Of a stretch of 64,000 nt of DNA, positions 55,080 through 62,932 are shown piece after piece (the first letter of the stretch is position 1; each line of letters opens with the position of its first letter). A program made the translations under genes and the position numbers. The stretch is from assembly GCF_015244565.1 (NCBI RefSeq), contig NZ_JABCQG010000003.1:168475-232474 (forward strand), given 5' to 3'. Under the pieces are notes generated by a model, which was not told where the DNA came from, searched no databases, and saw only the letters and a list, made by a program, of their open reading frames with translations. The DNA comes from Gluconobacter vitians (GTDB lineage: Bacteria > Pseudomonadota > Alphaproteobacteria > Acetobacterales > Acetobacteraceae).

Positions 55080-55139
55080 GTCAGACCGATCCTAGACGAC
55101 GCCTCACGACTCCCGCAATGGGGCGTGAGGGCAGTTTCG

Positions 55140-55967
55140 TCAGCTCCGGTTCAGGGCCTCGTGCACCAGGGCGCGCAGGGGGCCGTGAAGGTTGGTGTTT
55201 CCGGCAACAACATTGACGTCATCGGGAACGTCATGAAGCTCGTTTCCGTCCGGATCGGTCGCATAGCCACCGGCCTCGCGGACCAGAAGCAGACCGGCTG
55301 CGCAGTCCCAGGGCTTGATGCCGAATTCCCAGTATCCGTCGTAACGGCCTGCTGCGACCCATGCGAGATCCAGGGCAGCGGCGCCGAAGCGGCGAATCCC
55401 TGCAACCTGCGGCATCAGGGCGCCGAGGACGCGGGCAAAGGGCAGACGGCTGCTGCTCGGAACCTTCGCAAACGGAATGCCGGTTGCGAACAGGGCTTCG
55501 TGCATGTTGCGGCGACCGGAGACGCGCAGGCGACGTTCATTGAGGAACGCGCCTACGCCCTTTTCGGCCCAGAACATCTCGTTGGCGGCCGGATTGTAGA
55601 CAACCGCGGCGGCCAGCTCGACCGTTCCGTCCTGAAGCTTGCGCTGCAGGCCAATGGAAATGGCCCAGTGCGGAATGCCGTGCAGGAAGTTCGTCGTACC
55701 GTCGAGCGGATCGACGATCCAGCGCCAGGTCCAGTTGTCCCCGCCCGAAGCGCCGCTTTCTTCCATCAGGAAGGCGTAGCCGGGACGGGCGCGGCTCAGT
55801 TCCTCGCGGAGGATGGTCTCGGCGCGCAGGTCTGCCTGGGAAACGAAATCTCCGGGTCCCTTGATGCTGACCTGAAGCTGTTCGACCTCTGCAAAGTCAC
55901 GGAGCAGACGGCGCGAGGCCTTCTGTGCCGCGCCCTGCATGACGGCCATGTGCGGGGAAAGACGCAT
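55140..55967 (-). CDS. suhB: Inositol-1-monophosphatase family protein
   Basis: 275 residues from ATG 55967. Metal-binding motif WIVDPLDGTTNFLHGIPHWAISIGL, EESG (LMEESGASG) and WDCAAGLLLVREAGG are present. The substrate could be inositol monophosphate or another sugar phosphate; SuhB also affects rRNA transcription in some bacteria. It is six bases after efp. Confidence 0.93.
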   Translation of the reverse strand: MRLSPHMAVMQGAAQKASRRLLRDFAEVEQLQVSIKGPGDFVSQADLRAETILREELSRARPGYAFLMEESGASGGDNWTWRWIVDPLDGTTNFLHGIPHWAISIGLQRKLQDGTVELAAAVVYNPAANEMFWAEKGVGAFLNERRLRVSGRRNMHEALFATGIPFAKVPSSSRLPFARVLGALMPQVAGIRRFGAAALDLAWVAAGRYDGYWEFGIKPWDCAAGLLLVREAGGYATDPDGNELHDVPDDVNVVAGNTNLHGPLRALVHEALNRS

Positions 55968-55973
55968 GCTGGA

Positions 55974-56540
55974 TCAGTCCTTCGCGCGTTCGACGTAGGA
56001 TCCGTCTTCCGTGCGGACAACGATGCGCTCACCGGCTTCAATGAACGGCGGGACCAGCGTCTTCACGCCATTGGACAGCATGGCGGGCTTGTAGGAGGAG
56101 CTGGCCGTCTGGCCCTTGACCACCGGGTCGGCTTCCGTGACTTCCAGCGTCACGTGCGGCGGCAGTTCCACGCCCACCGGGTCGCCTTCGACCAGCTTGA
56201 CGTTCAGCGGCATGTTGTCCTGCAGGAAGGCGAACTGGTCGCCGAAGATGTCTTTGGCAAGAACGAGCTGCTCGAACGTTTCCGGATCCATCAGAACGAC
56301 ATTGTCACCGTCCATGTAGGAATAGGTGTAGTCCTTGTCTTCCGTCATCAGACGCTCGACGGAATCCGCTGTTCTCCAGCGCTCGTTGGTCTTGTTGCCT
56401 GTCTTGAGGTCGCGCATTTCGACCTGGATGAAGGCGCCACCCTTGCCCGGGGTGATGATCTGCTGCTTGAGAACCGTCCAGCGGCGGCCGTCATGCTCGA
56501 TGACCTGGCCGGCCCGGATAAGGTTGGCTTGCTGTTTCAT
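55974..56540 (-). CDS. efp: Elongation factor P
   Basis: 188 residues from ATG 56540. The domain I loop is TPGKGGAF with Lys33, the residue modified in the lysylation pathway. Domains II and III follow, with GDNVVLMDPETFEQ and GVELPPHVTLEVTEADP. EF-P rescues ribosomes stalled on polyproline. The lysylation enzymes epmB and epmA lie about 500 and 1,700 bases away, so this EF-P is expected to be beta-lysylated. Confidence 0.97.
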   Translation of the reverse strand: MKQQANLIRAGQVIEHDGRRWTVLKQQIITPGKGGAFIQVEMRDLKTGNKTNERWRTADSVERLMTEDKDYTYSYMDGDNVVLMDPETFEQLVLAKDIFGDQFAFLQDNMPLNVKLVEGDPVGVELPPHVTLEVTEADPVVKGQTASSSYKPAMLSNGVKTLVPPFIEAGERIVVRTEDGSYVERAKD

Positions 56541-56689
56541 GCTTGTGTCCTGATGACCCTTGGATAGGGATTTTCTGTCACGTCTTGTGGGCTTCTAGCG
56601 CCGCACGGGGGCTCTAAGCAAGGCACAAGGGGCGCATGGCGGTTCGCCGCTTCAGGAAAGTGTGAAGGGCAGGGGGCTTGGGACACGGC

Positions 56690-56722
56690 GTCAGACAGTT
56701 CATGTCAGACTGTGTGTCTGTC
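56690..56722. promoter_or_regulatory. Direct and inverted repeats upstream of the AhpD-like gene
   Basis: GTCAGAC occurs at 56690-56696 and again at 56704-56710, followed by a partly inverted copy GTGTCTG. These repeats lie about 35-65 bases before the start codon and may be an operator. The rest of the 216-base intergenic region shows nothing else I can name. Confidence 0.35.
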
Positions 56723-56756
56723 CTGAGGATCAGGGCGAACCGCAAGGAGAAGCCGC

Positions 56757-57065
56757 ATGTACGATATGAAGAACCTCTCGCGCATTTCCCATCTTGAAGC
56801 CAATGCCTCCAAGGGTATGGATGCCTTCTGGCAGTTCGACCGTGCCGCATTCGAGGAAGGCGAGGTCAGCGCCCTGACCAAGCAACTCGCCGCCGTGGCC
56901 GTCGCACTCACGACCCAGTGCCCGTATTGTATCGAACTGCATGTGAAGGCCGCGCGCGAAGCCGGTGCGACGGACGCCCAGCTTTCCGAAATCGCTCTTG
57001 TCGCTGCTGCCATCCGCGCGGGTGGGGCGATCACGCATGCGACCCATATGTTTGAAGCAAAATAA
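56757..57065 (+). CDS. Carboxymuconolactone decarboxylase/AhpD-like protein
   Basis: 102 residues from ATG 56757, with AAGGAGA seven bases upstream. The AhpD-type redox motif CPYCIELHVKAA includes the CxxC pair and the nearby histidine. This suggests a peroxidase-related thiol activity rather than decarboxylation. It lies between the efp and epmB genes, but as a separate unit. Confidence 0.9.
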   Translation: MYDMKNLSRISHLEANASKGMDAFWQFDRAAFEEGEVSALTKQLAAVAVALTTQCPYCIELHVKAAREAGATDAQLSEIALVAAAIRAGGAITHATHMFEAK

Positions 57066-57087
57066 GGCCTGGGCGAGTTGGGGCGTG

Positions 57088-58158
57088 TCAGGTGAAGCGG
57101 CACGCCTCTCCATCGGGTGTGGAAACCATGCCCGGAGACGCAGGATCCAGATATTCCGGTCCAATCGGGACTTTGCCGCGTCCACCGGGAATATCGAGAA
57201 CATAGGTCGGCCAGGCCAGACCAGTCACGCGTCCGCGAAGCTGTCTCAGCAGCGCCTGGCCTTCCGCAACCGGGACGTGGAAATGCCCTGTTCCGGCAGC
57301 TGCATCGAGATGGTGCAGATAATAGGGTTTAACCCGCGCTTTCAGGAACGCCCGGAGCAGGGCTTCCAGACTTTCAACCGTATCATTGACGCCGCGTAGT
57401 AGAACGGATTGCGAAAGCACCGGAATGGCGCGGGACAGGACGGCCCGGATGGCCTTTGTGGCCTGCGGGGTCAGTTCGCTGGCATGGTTGGCGTGAACGA
57501 CCAGCCACATGGCGCGATCCGTTTCCATCGCATCCAGAAGTTCTTCCGTCATGCGGGTCGGGTCGGCGACCGGGACGCGGGAATGGATGCGGATGGTCTC
57601 GATATGCGGGATGTCGGACAGGGACTGCACGATATGCTTCAGGCGGCGCGGGGCCAGCATGAGCGGATCGCCGCCTGTCAGGATGATTTCGCGGATATCC
57701 GAATGCTGCCGCACCCAGTCGAGCGCGGTTTCAAGCTGCGCATCGCTTAGGAGGCCGCCGCCGGGCCCGACATGTTCGCGCCGGAAGCAGAACCGGCAAT
57801 AGAGCGGGCAAACCAGCAGAGGCTTGAGCAGCGCACGGTCGGCGTAGCGGTGTACGATGCCGGGGACGGGGGACAGGGCATCGTCGCCGATCGGGTCTGC
57901 GTCTTCGTGGGGCAGGGTGACGAGTTCACGGGCGTCGGGGATAACCTGTCGGGCGATAGGATCGTCCGGATGCGTGATCAGATCCTGAAAAGCCGGGGGA
58001 ATGGCCATCGTGAAGCGTTCGCCGACAGCTTCGAGCGTGGTCCGGTCGGCTTCAGGGGCCAGCCCTGCGTCGATCAGGTCGGACGGTGTGCGAAGCGTGT
58101 GACGTTTTGCAGAACGTTCCGCGGAATGTTGCGGGGCTGTCTTGACCATATCATGCAT
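57088..58158 (-). CDS. epmB: EF-P beta-lysine 2,3-aminomutase (EpmB)
   Basis: 356 residues from ATG 58158 (ATG 58149 is possible). The radical SAM motif is CPLYCRFCFRR. Segments IILTGGDPLML, IHSRVPVADPTRMT and PYYLHHLDAAAGTGHFHVPV (with the PLP-lysine region toward the C-terminus, VLDIPGGRGKVPIGP) are typical of the KamA/EpmB family. The length of 356 fits EpmB better than KamA (about 415). It converts lysine to beta-lysine used by EpmA; epmA is divergent and 53 bases away. Confidence 0.92.
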   Translation of the reverse strand: MHDMVKTAPQHSAERSAKRHTLRTPSDLIDAGLAPEADRTTLEAVGERFTMAIPPAFQDLITHPDDPIARQVIPDARELVTLPHEDADPIGDDALSPVPGIVHRYADRALLKPLLVCPLYCRFCFRREHVGPGGGLLSDAQLETALDWVRQHSDIREIILTGGDPLMLAPRRLKHIVQSLSDIPHIETIRIHSRVPVADPTRMTEELLDAMETDRAMWLVVHANHASELTPQATKAIRAVLSRAIPVLSQSVLLRGVNDTVESLEALLRAFLKARVKPYYLHHLDAAAGTGHFHVPVAEGQALLRQLRGRVTGLAWPTYVLDIPGGRGKVPIGPEYLDPASPGMVSTPDGEACRFT

Positions 58159-58211
58159 GTGATGCCTCTAGCGGTGCGGGTCCCCGTTTTGCAACAGGAG
58201 CAATAGACGCC

Positions 58212-59207
58212 ATGACCGTATTGTCTGCTGATCCGGCCCGGATTGCGGAACGCCTGCCCCTGCTTGAGCGTCGCTCGCAGATGGTGAAAGCCGTCCGTAC
58301 CTTCTTTGAAGAGCGTGGCTATCTGGAAGTCGAAACGCCCTTCGCGGTTCCTGTGCCGGGTGAAGAAGTCCATCTGCGCTGTTTCAGAACGGAACTTGAG
58401 CGGCCGGATGGCTCTCGTGAGGCACGTTTCCTGCATACGAGTCCGGAATTCGCGATGAAGCGGATTGTTGCGGCAACGGGGAAATCCGTTTTCCAGATGG
58501 CGCGTGTCTGGCGCAATGGTGAGGCCAGTAATACGCATGCTCCCGAGTTCACCATGCTCGAATGGTATCGTCCGGGCGCGGATCTTTCGTCTCTCATGGA
58601 CGAAACCGAGGCTTTCGTGCGGGCTCTGCTGCCGGCCGTGGTCCATCGGGGGACGGATGTCATTGATCTTTCAATCCCTTTCGAGCGGCTGACGATGCAG
58701 GCTGCATTTGCACGCTATGTGGGGGCGGACCTGTTGGGCACGGCTGGGGATGCGGAGGCGCTGGCGGCACAGGCCCATGTCGGGCTGCGGAACGGAGAAA
58801 ATTGGGAAGACCTGTTTTTCCGGCTGTTGCTGGAGCGTGTCGAACCCATGATCGGGCGCGAGCGTCCTACGTTCCTGACGCACTGGCCGGCCGAGCAGGC
58901 AGCACTCGCCCGACGGGACCCTGCTGATGATCGGGCCGCTCTGCGGTTCGAGCTGTATATCGGCGGTCTGGAACTCGCCAACGCCTTTGAGGAACTCACC
59001 GATCCGGTGGAGCAGCGGGAGCGTTTTGCAACGGATCGTAAGCGTCGTATGGAGCTGTCGCCGGATCAGGACTGGGCCGTGGATGAAGATTTTCTGGCGG
59101 CCTTGCCGGAGCTGCCGCCCTGTTCAGGCATCGCGCTTGGGTTTGACCGGCTGGTCATGCTGGCGACCGGAGCGCCACGGATCAGTGACATTTTGTGGTT
59201 GGCCTGA
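58212..59207 (+). CDS. epmA: EF-P beta-lysylation ligase (EpmA/PoxA)
   Basis: 331 residues from ATG 58212. It is the catalytic core of a class II lysyl-tRNA synthetase without the anticodon-binding domain. Motif 2 is MARVWRNGEASNTHAPEFTMLEWYRPG, and motif 3 is SGIALGFDRLVMLATGAPRISDILWL. EpmA attaches beta-lysine to Lys33/34 of EF-P. Together with efp and epmB in this window the whole pathway is present, apart from the EpmC hydroxylase, which is not needed for activity. Confidence 0.96.
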   Translation: MTVLSADPARIAERLPLLERRSQMVKAVRTFFEERGYLEVETPFAVPVPGEEVHLRCFRTELERPDGSREARFLHTSPEFAMKRIVAATGKSVFQMARVWRNGEASNTHAPEFTMLEWYRPGADLSSLMDETEAFVRALLPAVVHRGTDVIDLSIPFERLTMQAAFARYVGADLLGTAGDAEALAAQAHVGLRNGENWEDLFFRLLLERVEPMIGRERPTFLTHWPAEQAALARRDPADDRAALRFELYIGGLELANAFEELTDPVEQRERFATDRKRRMELSPDQDWAVDEDFLAALPELPPCSGIALGFDRLVMLATGAPRISDILWLA

Positions 59208-59317
59208 TCTTTTCGGAACTTGCAGGAGTTTTAATCCTTCTTTTGCGTCAGAAGGGCTAGAACGTGTCGAAAGAGGAACATGACCGCGTTGCCGCGGCAC
59301 AGTCGGGGAAGATAATG

Positions 59318-59743
59318 ATGAAAAAAGTTGGACTGCTGTCTGTCCTGGTGCTGCTGGGCCTTTCCGCCTGTGACGTTCCGACCCTTCAGCAACGCAAGGT
59401 TCTGGATTCCATGGTTGGCAAGTCCGAAGTGGACGTGCTGCGCCAGTTTGGTGTCCCGACCCGCAATTACGACGCGCAGGGCCATACGTTCCTCGCCTAT
59501 ATCGATAACCAGACCCAGTATTCCGGCGGCGGTGGCTGGGGCTGGGATGGCTGGGGCGGCGGCTGGGGCGGCATGGGCATGGGAGGCTGGGGTGGCGGCT
59601 GGGGCGGCATGGGTGGCTGGGGCGGCATGGGCGGATGGGGTGGCGGTTTTCCGGCAACCTATTACAACACCAGCTGTCAGACGACATTCGAGCTGGTCAG
59701 CGGCAAGGTCGTCGGATGGACCATGCGCGGGGATGGGTGCTGA
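59318..59743 (+). CDS. Glycine/tryptophan-rich lipoprotein
   Basis: 141 residues from ATG 59318 (second of two adjacent ATGs), with GGGGAAG upstream. The lipobox is GLSAC. Residues 20-70 are SmpA/OmlA-like (VLDSMVGKSEVDVLRQFGVPTRNYDAQGHTFLAYI). A low-complexity run of about 45 residues made of GGWGG and GGMG units follows, then a C-terminal part with SCQTTFELVSGKVVGWTMRGDGC. The central repeat probably forms a flexible or surface-exposed stretch. The function is unknown. Confidence 0.78.
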   Translation: MKKVGLLSVLVLLGLSACDVPTLQQRKVLDSMVGKSEVDVLRQFGVPTRNYDAQGHTFLAYIDNQTQYSGGGGWGWDGWGGGWGGMGMGGWGGGWGGMGGWGGMGGWGGGFPATYYNTSCQTTFELVSGKVVGWTMRGDGC

Positions 59744-59799
59744 ATCGGCCAGCCTGCTCTATGGTCGGTTTTCCCGCTCACAGGATGGTACGATCAGGC

Positions 59800-60579
59800 A
59801 TGGATGTGCGACTCGATGTTTTCTCTTCAGGACGGTTTCCGGGCTGGGAGAAGGGGCTGAAACTCGGCGTGGGGCTTCTTCTTGGAGCCTCGCTCTCCGC
59901 CTGTGGCGATCCTGACTGGCAGGGCACGGACTGGACGAAGAACTACCAGGACAGCTTCGAAACGCAGATCAGCAGCCGTGCATCCTTCATGCCCGGAAAT
60001 ACGGACAAGGCGTATCAGCCAAGCGCGGACGGCGTGCCCAACAGTTCGGTGGCCTATCATTCGCCGCCCATGCTGTCCTATGAAGACCGGCCGCTCGATG
60101 AGAATATTACGGGCTCGCTGGAACTCGCCGATTACGTCAAGGCAATCCGCGTTGCGAAACTCGATCCCTGGATCAGCGGTCCGGGGCCTTACACGCTCTT
60201 TGCCATTCCCAATGCCGCCATGGAGCGTCTGAATACCCGGTGGCACGGCGGGCTGCTTGCCCCTGAAAACCGCGGGCAGCTTGTGCATATTCTGGGCTAT
60301 ACGATTGCTTACGGAAAATGGGACGAAGCCGCATTGCGCAAGGCCATCGCCCGCAATCATGGTCATGCTATCGGCCTGAAAACCCTGTATGGCGACCTGC
60401 TGGGTGTTCAGGTTTCTTCCCGGACGGGCGAACTTGTTCTTGAGAACACGGCAGGCGAGACCAACCGTCTGTGGGGTAAGTCTTTTGCCCAGTCCAACGG
60501 CGTCCTTTACTTCACGCAGGACACGCTTCTGCCGACGCCCGCGCCTGTTTCAGCCGGCCGCAAGCACGGCCATCGCTGA
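59800..60579 (+). CDS. Fasciclin-domain lipoprotein
   Basis: 259 residues from ATG 59800 (ATG 59785 is possible). A lipoprotein signal ends LGASLSAC. The fasciclin (FAS1) domain covers about 105-250: SLELADYVKAIRVAKLDPWI, GPYTLFAIPNAAMERL, ILGYTIAYGKWDEAAL, and the typical ending NGVLYFTQDTLLP. FAS1 domains mediate adhesion or interactions in the envelope. Its 3' end overlaps the convergent ThiE-like gene by 30 bases. Confidence 0.85.
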   Translation: MDVRLDVFSSGRFPGWEKGLKLGVGLLLGASLSACGDPDWQGTDWTKNYQDSFETQISSRASFMPGNTDKAYQPSADGVPNSSVAYHSPPMLSYEDRPLDENITGSLELADYVKAIRVAKLDPWISGPGPYTLFAIPNAAMERLNTRWHGGLLAPENRGQLVHILGYTIAYGKWDEAALRKAIARNHGHAIGLKTLYGDLLGVQVSSRTGELVLENTAGETNRLWGKSFAQSNGVLYFTQDTLLPTPAPVSAGRKHGHR

Positions 60580-61134
60580 AAACCGCTCTGCATCCTTGCC
60601 ATCTAACTGAAGGGGGATGGCAAGGAAATCGGCAGTGGCCGCAATGCCAGCCGAGGCATCTTCCGTGCTCATGATGCCTTCGGCCACCCCGGGCAGTTCC
60701 ATGACGGAACTCCACCACTTCACCAGATCAAGTTCTCCGGCCGGAAAAGCGACGTAATCGGCGCCCGACTCGCCCGCTTTCATGGCGTCATCACGATTGG
60801 TGCAGAGACAGCCGATTGGCATGTCGCTTCCCACCTTGGCGCGCAGGTTTACGAGTTCTTCGACATTTCCCGCATGCAGTCCGTCGCAGATTCCCAGAAG
60901 TGACTTCGGAACGTCTGAAAGCGATCCGGAGACCTCAAGGATCATGGCGACACCATTGGCGTGCAGCAGATCCACGAGTTGTGAAAGCTGCGCTTTTTCC
61001 GGTGTCCAGCCGGACGGAAGCCGAAGTGCTGTTATTTCAGGCAGAGTGAGAATGTCGCGGAGCACTTCGAGGGCGGCATCCATGCTGAAACCAGCGGGAA
61101 GAACGGGGTAGAGATCACAGGCTGTCATGGGCAT
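60550..61134 (-). CDS. Thiamine-phosphate synthase-like (ThiE/TenI family) protein
   Basis: 194 residues from ATG 61134. TIM-barrel-like: DLYPVLPAGFSMDAALEVLRDILTLPEITALRLP, LLHANGVAMILEVSG, and CTNRDDAMKAGESGADYVAFPAG, which resembles the ThiE/TenI pattern SxHdxxEAxxAGADYV. Diphosphate-binding residues are not clearly conserved, so it may be a degenerate homologue. It overlaps the end of the upstream unknown gene by 20 bases. No other thi gene is nearby. Confidence 0.6.
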   Translation of the reverse strand: MPMTACDLYPVLPAGFSMDAALEVLRDILTLPEITALRLPSGWTPEKAQLSQLVDLLHANGVAMILEVSGSLSDVPKSLLGICDGLHAGNVEELVNLRAKVGSDMPIGCLCTNRDDAMKAGESGADYVAFPAGELDLVKWWSSVMELPGVAEGIMSTEDASAGIAATADFLAIPLQLDGKDAERFSAMAVLAAG

Positions 61135-61549
61135 GTTCTCGCAGATTGTGTCGCGGGGAGCTAGGCGGTCTGGTGGTCAGGATACGTCCGCGATAACGGT
61201 CATATGTTTCCAGCGCCCGGAACTGTGCAGCGCCAATACGGCAGACGGCCCAGCCAATCCCGGCATCCAGCGCCTGTCGGGCAATGGCAGGTGAGCCGCC
61301 ACAATCCAGAATGGACTGATGTTTTTGCGTTTCTGTGATCTCCAGCCACCAGGGAATGCCAAAGCTGTTTCCTGCACTTTCCATCGAGAGGGCAAGAAAC
61401 CGGTTTCCCTGAGACAGGATAACCTGCTCCATCTCATGGCGAGACGAAATCACGAAAACAGGATAGTGAACGGGCAGGGATGTCCTTGACCCCGTACCGG
61501 GATCGGGTCTTTCCTGATGAACGGGCCGGAGCGGGTCTGTATTGAGCAT
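61115..61549 (-). CDS. Conserved-looking hypothetical protein
   Basis: 144 residues from ATG 61549 (MLNTDPLRPVHQE); the frame is open to 61690, overlapping the opposite-strand small gene. It includes FVISSRHEMEQVILSQGNRFLALSMESAG, then QSILDCGGSPAIARQALDAGIGWAVCR. I do not recognise the family. No signal peptide or membrane segment. It precedes the ThiE-like gene and is divergent from zapA's small partner. Confidence 0.65.
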   Translation of the reverse strand: MLNTDPLRPVHQERPDPGTGSRTSLPVHYPVFVISSRHEMEQVILSQGNRFLALSMESAGNSFGIPWWLEITETQKHQSILDCGGSPAIARQALDAGIGWAVCRIGAAQFRALETYDRYRGRILTTRPPSSPRHNLREHAHDSL

Positions 61550-61569
61550 TCTGCTGACGTAGTGATTGC

Positions 61570-61803
61570 ATGAACGGGAAGATCGTGGCGGTAAACGAGA
61601 CAGGTATCCGGCAGGACGATAAGGCGGTTGAACGTCTTGAGGAAGCAATGATGCGGATTGCCGCTGCGTCCGAGCGTCAGGTTCTGGCAAAGGAAGCCAG
61701 CGAGCGCGCCCTTCGCTCCATCCCGGACCTGTCGGAAGTTGCAGCCAATATCGACGCGCTGTGTGCCCGCATTCAGGGTGTGCTGGACAGGAAGGAGGGC
61801 TGA
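61570..61803 (+). CDS. Small coiled-coil protein (DUF4164-like) preceding zapA
   Basis: 77 residues from ATG 61570. Helical, acidic and alanine-rich (KAVERLEEAMMRIAAASERQVLAKEASERALRSI). Short helical proteins of the DUF4164 type precede zapA in many alphaproteobacteria. The next gene starts three bases after its stop codon. Confidence 0.75.
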   Translation: MNGKIVAVNETGIRQDDKAVERLEEAMMRIAAASERQVLAKEASERALRSIPDLSEVAANIDALCARIQGVLDRKEG

Positions 61804-61806
61804 TCG

Positions 61807-62151
61807 ATGGGACAGGTATCCATCCGTCTTAATGGTTATGTCTATAATGTCGGCTGTCAGGATGGCGAAGAAGCCCATCTCTACGATATGGCACGTCATG
61901 TCGAAGGCTGGCTTCAGCGCGCACGGACCCTCGGTGGAGCTGCAAGCGAATCCAAGACGCTCATGATGGCGGCTCTGCTCATGGCCGATGAGATTTTCGA
62001 ACTGAAGCAGCGGCAGATTTCACCTCAGGCCGAAACGCAGATCCAGCAGGCCGAGCAACTGCTTCAGCTTGAGAAGGCCCGGCAGGATCGTCTGGCCCGG
62101 CTGGCAGGGCAGGCGGAGCTTCTGGCTACCGAACTCGAGCGCGCATCCTGA
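61807..62151 (+). CDS. zapA: Cell division protein ZapA
   Basis: 114 residues from ATG 61807. The N-terminal domain is GQVSIRLNGYVYNVGCQDGEEAHLYDMARHVE; the C-terminal half is a long coiled coil (QAETQIQQAEQLLQLEKARQDRLA). ZapA stabilises the FtsZ ring. It is followed by 6S RNA and fau, the classic proteobacterial order. Confidence 0.93.
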   Translation: MGQVSIRLNGYVYNVGCQDGEEAHLYDMARHVEGWLQRARTLGGAASESKTLMMAALLMADEIFELKQRQISPQAETQIQQAEQLLQLEKARQDRLARLAGQAELLATELERAS

Positions 62152-62166
62152 TTTAAAACGTTTGCA

Positions 62167-62194
62167 TTGAACATCGGGCCGGACAGTCTAATAT
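62167..62194 (+). promoter_or_regulatory. Promoter of 6S RNA
   Basis: TTGAAC (62167-62172) and TAATAT (62189-62194) are separated by 16 bases. The expected start at about 62201 coincides with the 5' end of the closing stem of the RNA. Confidence 0.7.
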
Positions 62195-62200
62195 AGGTGA

Positions 62201-62355
62201 TGGAGCTGCCTGGTGCGTCAGGCAAATCATCCCCCGGGCCGATAAGCATTCCTTAGGGAACTGGCTCTGTCGTGGCCCTGGTCACGTTAACCGGTGCCCA
62301 CCTGCACTTGCAGGTCTAGGAGGGCTGAAAAGACCAACGGCTTTGGCGGCTCCAC
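62201..62355 (+). ncRNA. ssrS: 6S RNA (SsrS)
   Basis: It lies between zapA and fau, the conserved 6S RNA locus. TGGAGCTGCC (62201-62210) can pair with GGCGGCTCCA (62346-62355) as the closing stem, with one G-U pair. The length of about 155 bases and the open centre around CCTTAGGGAACTGGCTCTG and CCTGGTCACG are like alphaproteobacterial 6S RNAs. It binds RNA polymerase with the housekeeping sigma factor by imitating an open promoter. The 3' arm overlaps the beginning of the fau frame. Confidence 0.88.
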
Positions 62356-62921
62356 AGATTTCCGACCTCGACCTGTTGAAAAAAGAACTGCGCCTGAAAA
62401 TGGCTCAGCTTCGCCAGACGCTCTCTTATGCTGATGAAGAGGCTCTGCGCACATTCCTGCTTCAGGAAATACTTTTGCGCCCTGCCCGTAAAGTAGCAGC
62501 GGTCTGGCCGCTGGCAGGAGAAGTTGATCTCCGGCCTTTATGTCATGATCTATATGCTGCCGGGCGCGATGTTCTGCTGCCCGAGACCACACCAAAAGGC
62601 TCTCCCCTGATTTTCAGACAATGGTTTCCGGCCAGTGAAATGAATGCCGGCCGCTTCGGCACATTGCATCCTGACGGTGAAATAGACATCCCGGACCTTG
62701 TTCTGGTGCCGTTTCTGGCATTTGACCGCTTCGGGTATCGGCTTGGATATGGCGGCGGCTACTATGATCGCACCCTGGCTGAACTGAACGTTCCGGCGAT
62801 CGGATTTGGTCTGTCTGGCCAGCGGGTCAGCACGCTTCCCAAAGGTCCTTACGATATTCCGCTGGAAACGATCGTAACCGAGCGTGGCGTCATCAGGACC
62901 AATCCTCCAAAATCACAATGA
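62343..62921 (+). CDS. fau: 5-formyltetrahydrofolate cyclo-ligase
   Basis: 192 residues if TTG 62343 is used; TTG 62376 and ATG 62400 are alternatives. No good ribosome binding site marks any of them; ATG 62400 would cut the first helix (KKELRLKMAQLRQTLS). Motifs: AAVWPLAGEVDLRPLC, PLIFRQW, and the ATP-binding signature LVPFLAFDRFGYRLGYGGGYYDRTL. It converts 5-formyl-THF to methenyl-THF. Its 5' end overlaps the 3' arm of 6S RNA, so the two may be made from one transcript. Confidence 0.92.
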   Translation: MAAPQISDLDLLKKELRLKMAQLRQTLSYADEEALRTFLLQEILLRPARKVAAVWPLAGEVDLRPLCHDLYAAGRDVLLPETTPKGSPLIFRQWFPASEMNAGRFGTLHPDGEIDIPDLVLVPFLAFDRFGYRLGYGGGYYDRTLAELNVPAIGFGLSGQRVSTLPKGPYDIPLETIVTERGVIRTNPPKSQ

Positions 62922-62932
62922 AAGACTGACTG

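Noticed and set aside
59530..59650. CRISPR-like short repeats
   Set aside because: The repeat units are contiguous glycine/tryptophan codons in one reading frame, without spacers or cas genes.
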